The notes beneath the pieces were generated by a model that had not been told where the DNA came from, did not search any database, and worked only from the letters and a program-made list of their open reading frames with translations. A program made the position numbers and the translations under genes. This document shows positions 63,492 to 64,000 of a DNA stretch of 64,000 bases, piece after piece; positions within the stretch are counted from its first letter, which is position 1; the number at the start of each line of letters is the position of its first letter. Source of the stretch: Nocardioides immobilis (GTDB lineage Bacteria > Actinomycetota > Actinomycetes > Propionibacteriales > Nocardioidaceae); assembly GCF_003515065.1 (NCBI RefSeq), contig NZ_QXGH01000022.1, forward strand, positions 1-64,000. Reading direction: 5' to 3'.

Positions 63492-64000
63492 GAGTGTCCT
63501 CCTGTGAGACCACCGAGCAGTCCTTCGAGTGAGGGCAGCGGAGCCGACTCCTGACCTGGATTCCCCGAGTCCTGCTCGCCCGCCTGCTGTCCGTCGTCCC
63601 GCGACGGGCCCTGACCGACTTGGAGCCCGTTGAGCAACCCGGTCACGCCGCTCATGGTGCCGCCGAGGCCGAGTGAGTCGAGCAGGGCTCTCACGTCCAA
63701 CCCGGGGAAGCCAGGCATGCCGATCCCGCCGTCCGGGGTGATGAACCCGTTGAGGAGCGCGTCGTTGGTCAGGTCGAGGATCAGGTTGAGGTTGCAGTAG
63801 GACCCACGGCAGGCGTTGGTGACCGTCTCGGGGGCGAAGGGGAAGGTCACAGCGAACCCGAGCGCAGAAACCGTCGCGTCACCTGCGGCCACGATGCCGT
63901 TGAGGACGGGCTGGAGGTTCTCCAGATCGGCCACGAGGTCCGATCGGACGTCTCGCACCAGTGGTACGACGACGTCGGCCAGGCCGTCGAGAGCCTGAAG
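63488..64000 (-). CDS. MCE-family protein, C-terminal part (runs off right edge)
   Basis: The C-terminal 170 residues of an Mce-family protein remain open to the window edge. It ends in a Gly/Pro/Gln-rich tail (GQQAGEQDSGNPGQ) and includes RGSYCNLNLILDLTNDALLN, a block found in Mce subunits. The stop overlaps the start of the next mce gene (ATGA). The N-terminal helix and MCE domain lie outside, so its letter in the mceA-F order cannot be fixed. Many more co-directional mce genes and two YrbE permeases would be expected to the right. Confidence 0.7.
   Translation of the reverse strand, partial: LQALDGLADVVVPLVRDVRSDLVADLENLQPVLNGIVAAGDATVSALGFAVTFPFAPETVTNACRGSYCNLNLILDLTNDALLNGFITPDGGIGMPGFPGLDVRALLDSLGLGGTMSGVTGLLNGLQVGQGPSRDDGQQAGEQDSGNPGQESAPLPSLEGLLGGLTGGHS

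Overview
The window reads as the chromosome of a high-GC actinobacterium, most likely Nocardioides or a close relative in the Nocardioidaceae. This is an inference from base composition, frequent GTG starts, tight ATGA/GTGA gene overlaps, a DUF222/HNH (13E12-type) gene, F420-type LLM oxidoreductase and Mce genes. No 16S or other phylogenetic marker is present. No rRNA, tRNA or CRISPR was seen, and no gene-free stretch exceeds about 300 bases.

Region 1 (1-2.9 kb) is decaying accessory DNA. A class III cyclase/ATPase regulator is cut off by what looks like the end of an insertion sequence, and a DUF222-HNH gene is frameshifted. Region 2 (2.9-13.2 kb) is a polyamine/diamine and glutarate catabolic island around a PucR-type regulator. 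To its left are a glutaryl-CoA dehydrogenase-like enzyme and a family III CoA-transferase. To its right are an aminoaldehyde dehydrogenase, an APC permease, a class III diamine:pyruvate aminotransferase, alanine dehydrogenase and pdxS. The last two fit functionally, because they recycle the alanine made by the transaminase and supply its PLP cofactor. Region 3 (13.2-21.8 kb) is mixed: a secreted CHRD protein, two small proteins, Ku, a nitronate monooxygenase-like flavoprotein, a hydrolase/DUF2236 pair, Lon protease under a clear HspR (HAIR) operator, and a secreted RTX-like repeat protein.

Region 4 (21.8-45.8 kb) is the centrepiece, a rhamnoside/L-rhamnose utilisation locus. Two secreted GH78 rhamnosidases and one Tat-exported GH106 rhamnosidase release rhamnose. 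A RhaSTPQ-type ABC importer, mutarotase, isomerase, kinase and bifunctional aldolase/lactaldehyde dehydrogenase convert it to DHAP and L-lactate. LutABC, in the same run of genes, then oxidises L-lactate to pyruvate. From 44605 to 28422 these genes form one co-directional run of about 16 kb. A divergent LacI-family regulator and three matching TTGAAA..TTTCAA-type palindromes point to one regulon that also includes the GH78 pair.

Region 5 (45.8-58 kb) holds a long-chain-type acyl-CoA dehydrogenase, a DHA2 efflux pump, a PknB-like kinase with an external sensor domain, and an MMPL transporter with divergent TetR regulator. It also holds an overlapping sirtuin/asparaginase pair, a DUF4184 gene broken by one TGA codon, and a DUF445/Abi-alpha-like pair. 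Region 6 (58-64 kb) is lipid/envelope metabolism: a wax ester synthase/DGAT, an alpha/beta hydrolase, a membrane protein, an LLM oxidoreductase, and the tail of an mce cluster that runs off the right edge.
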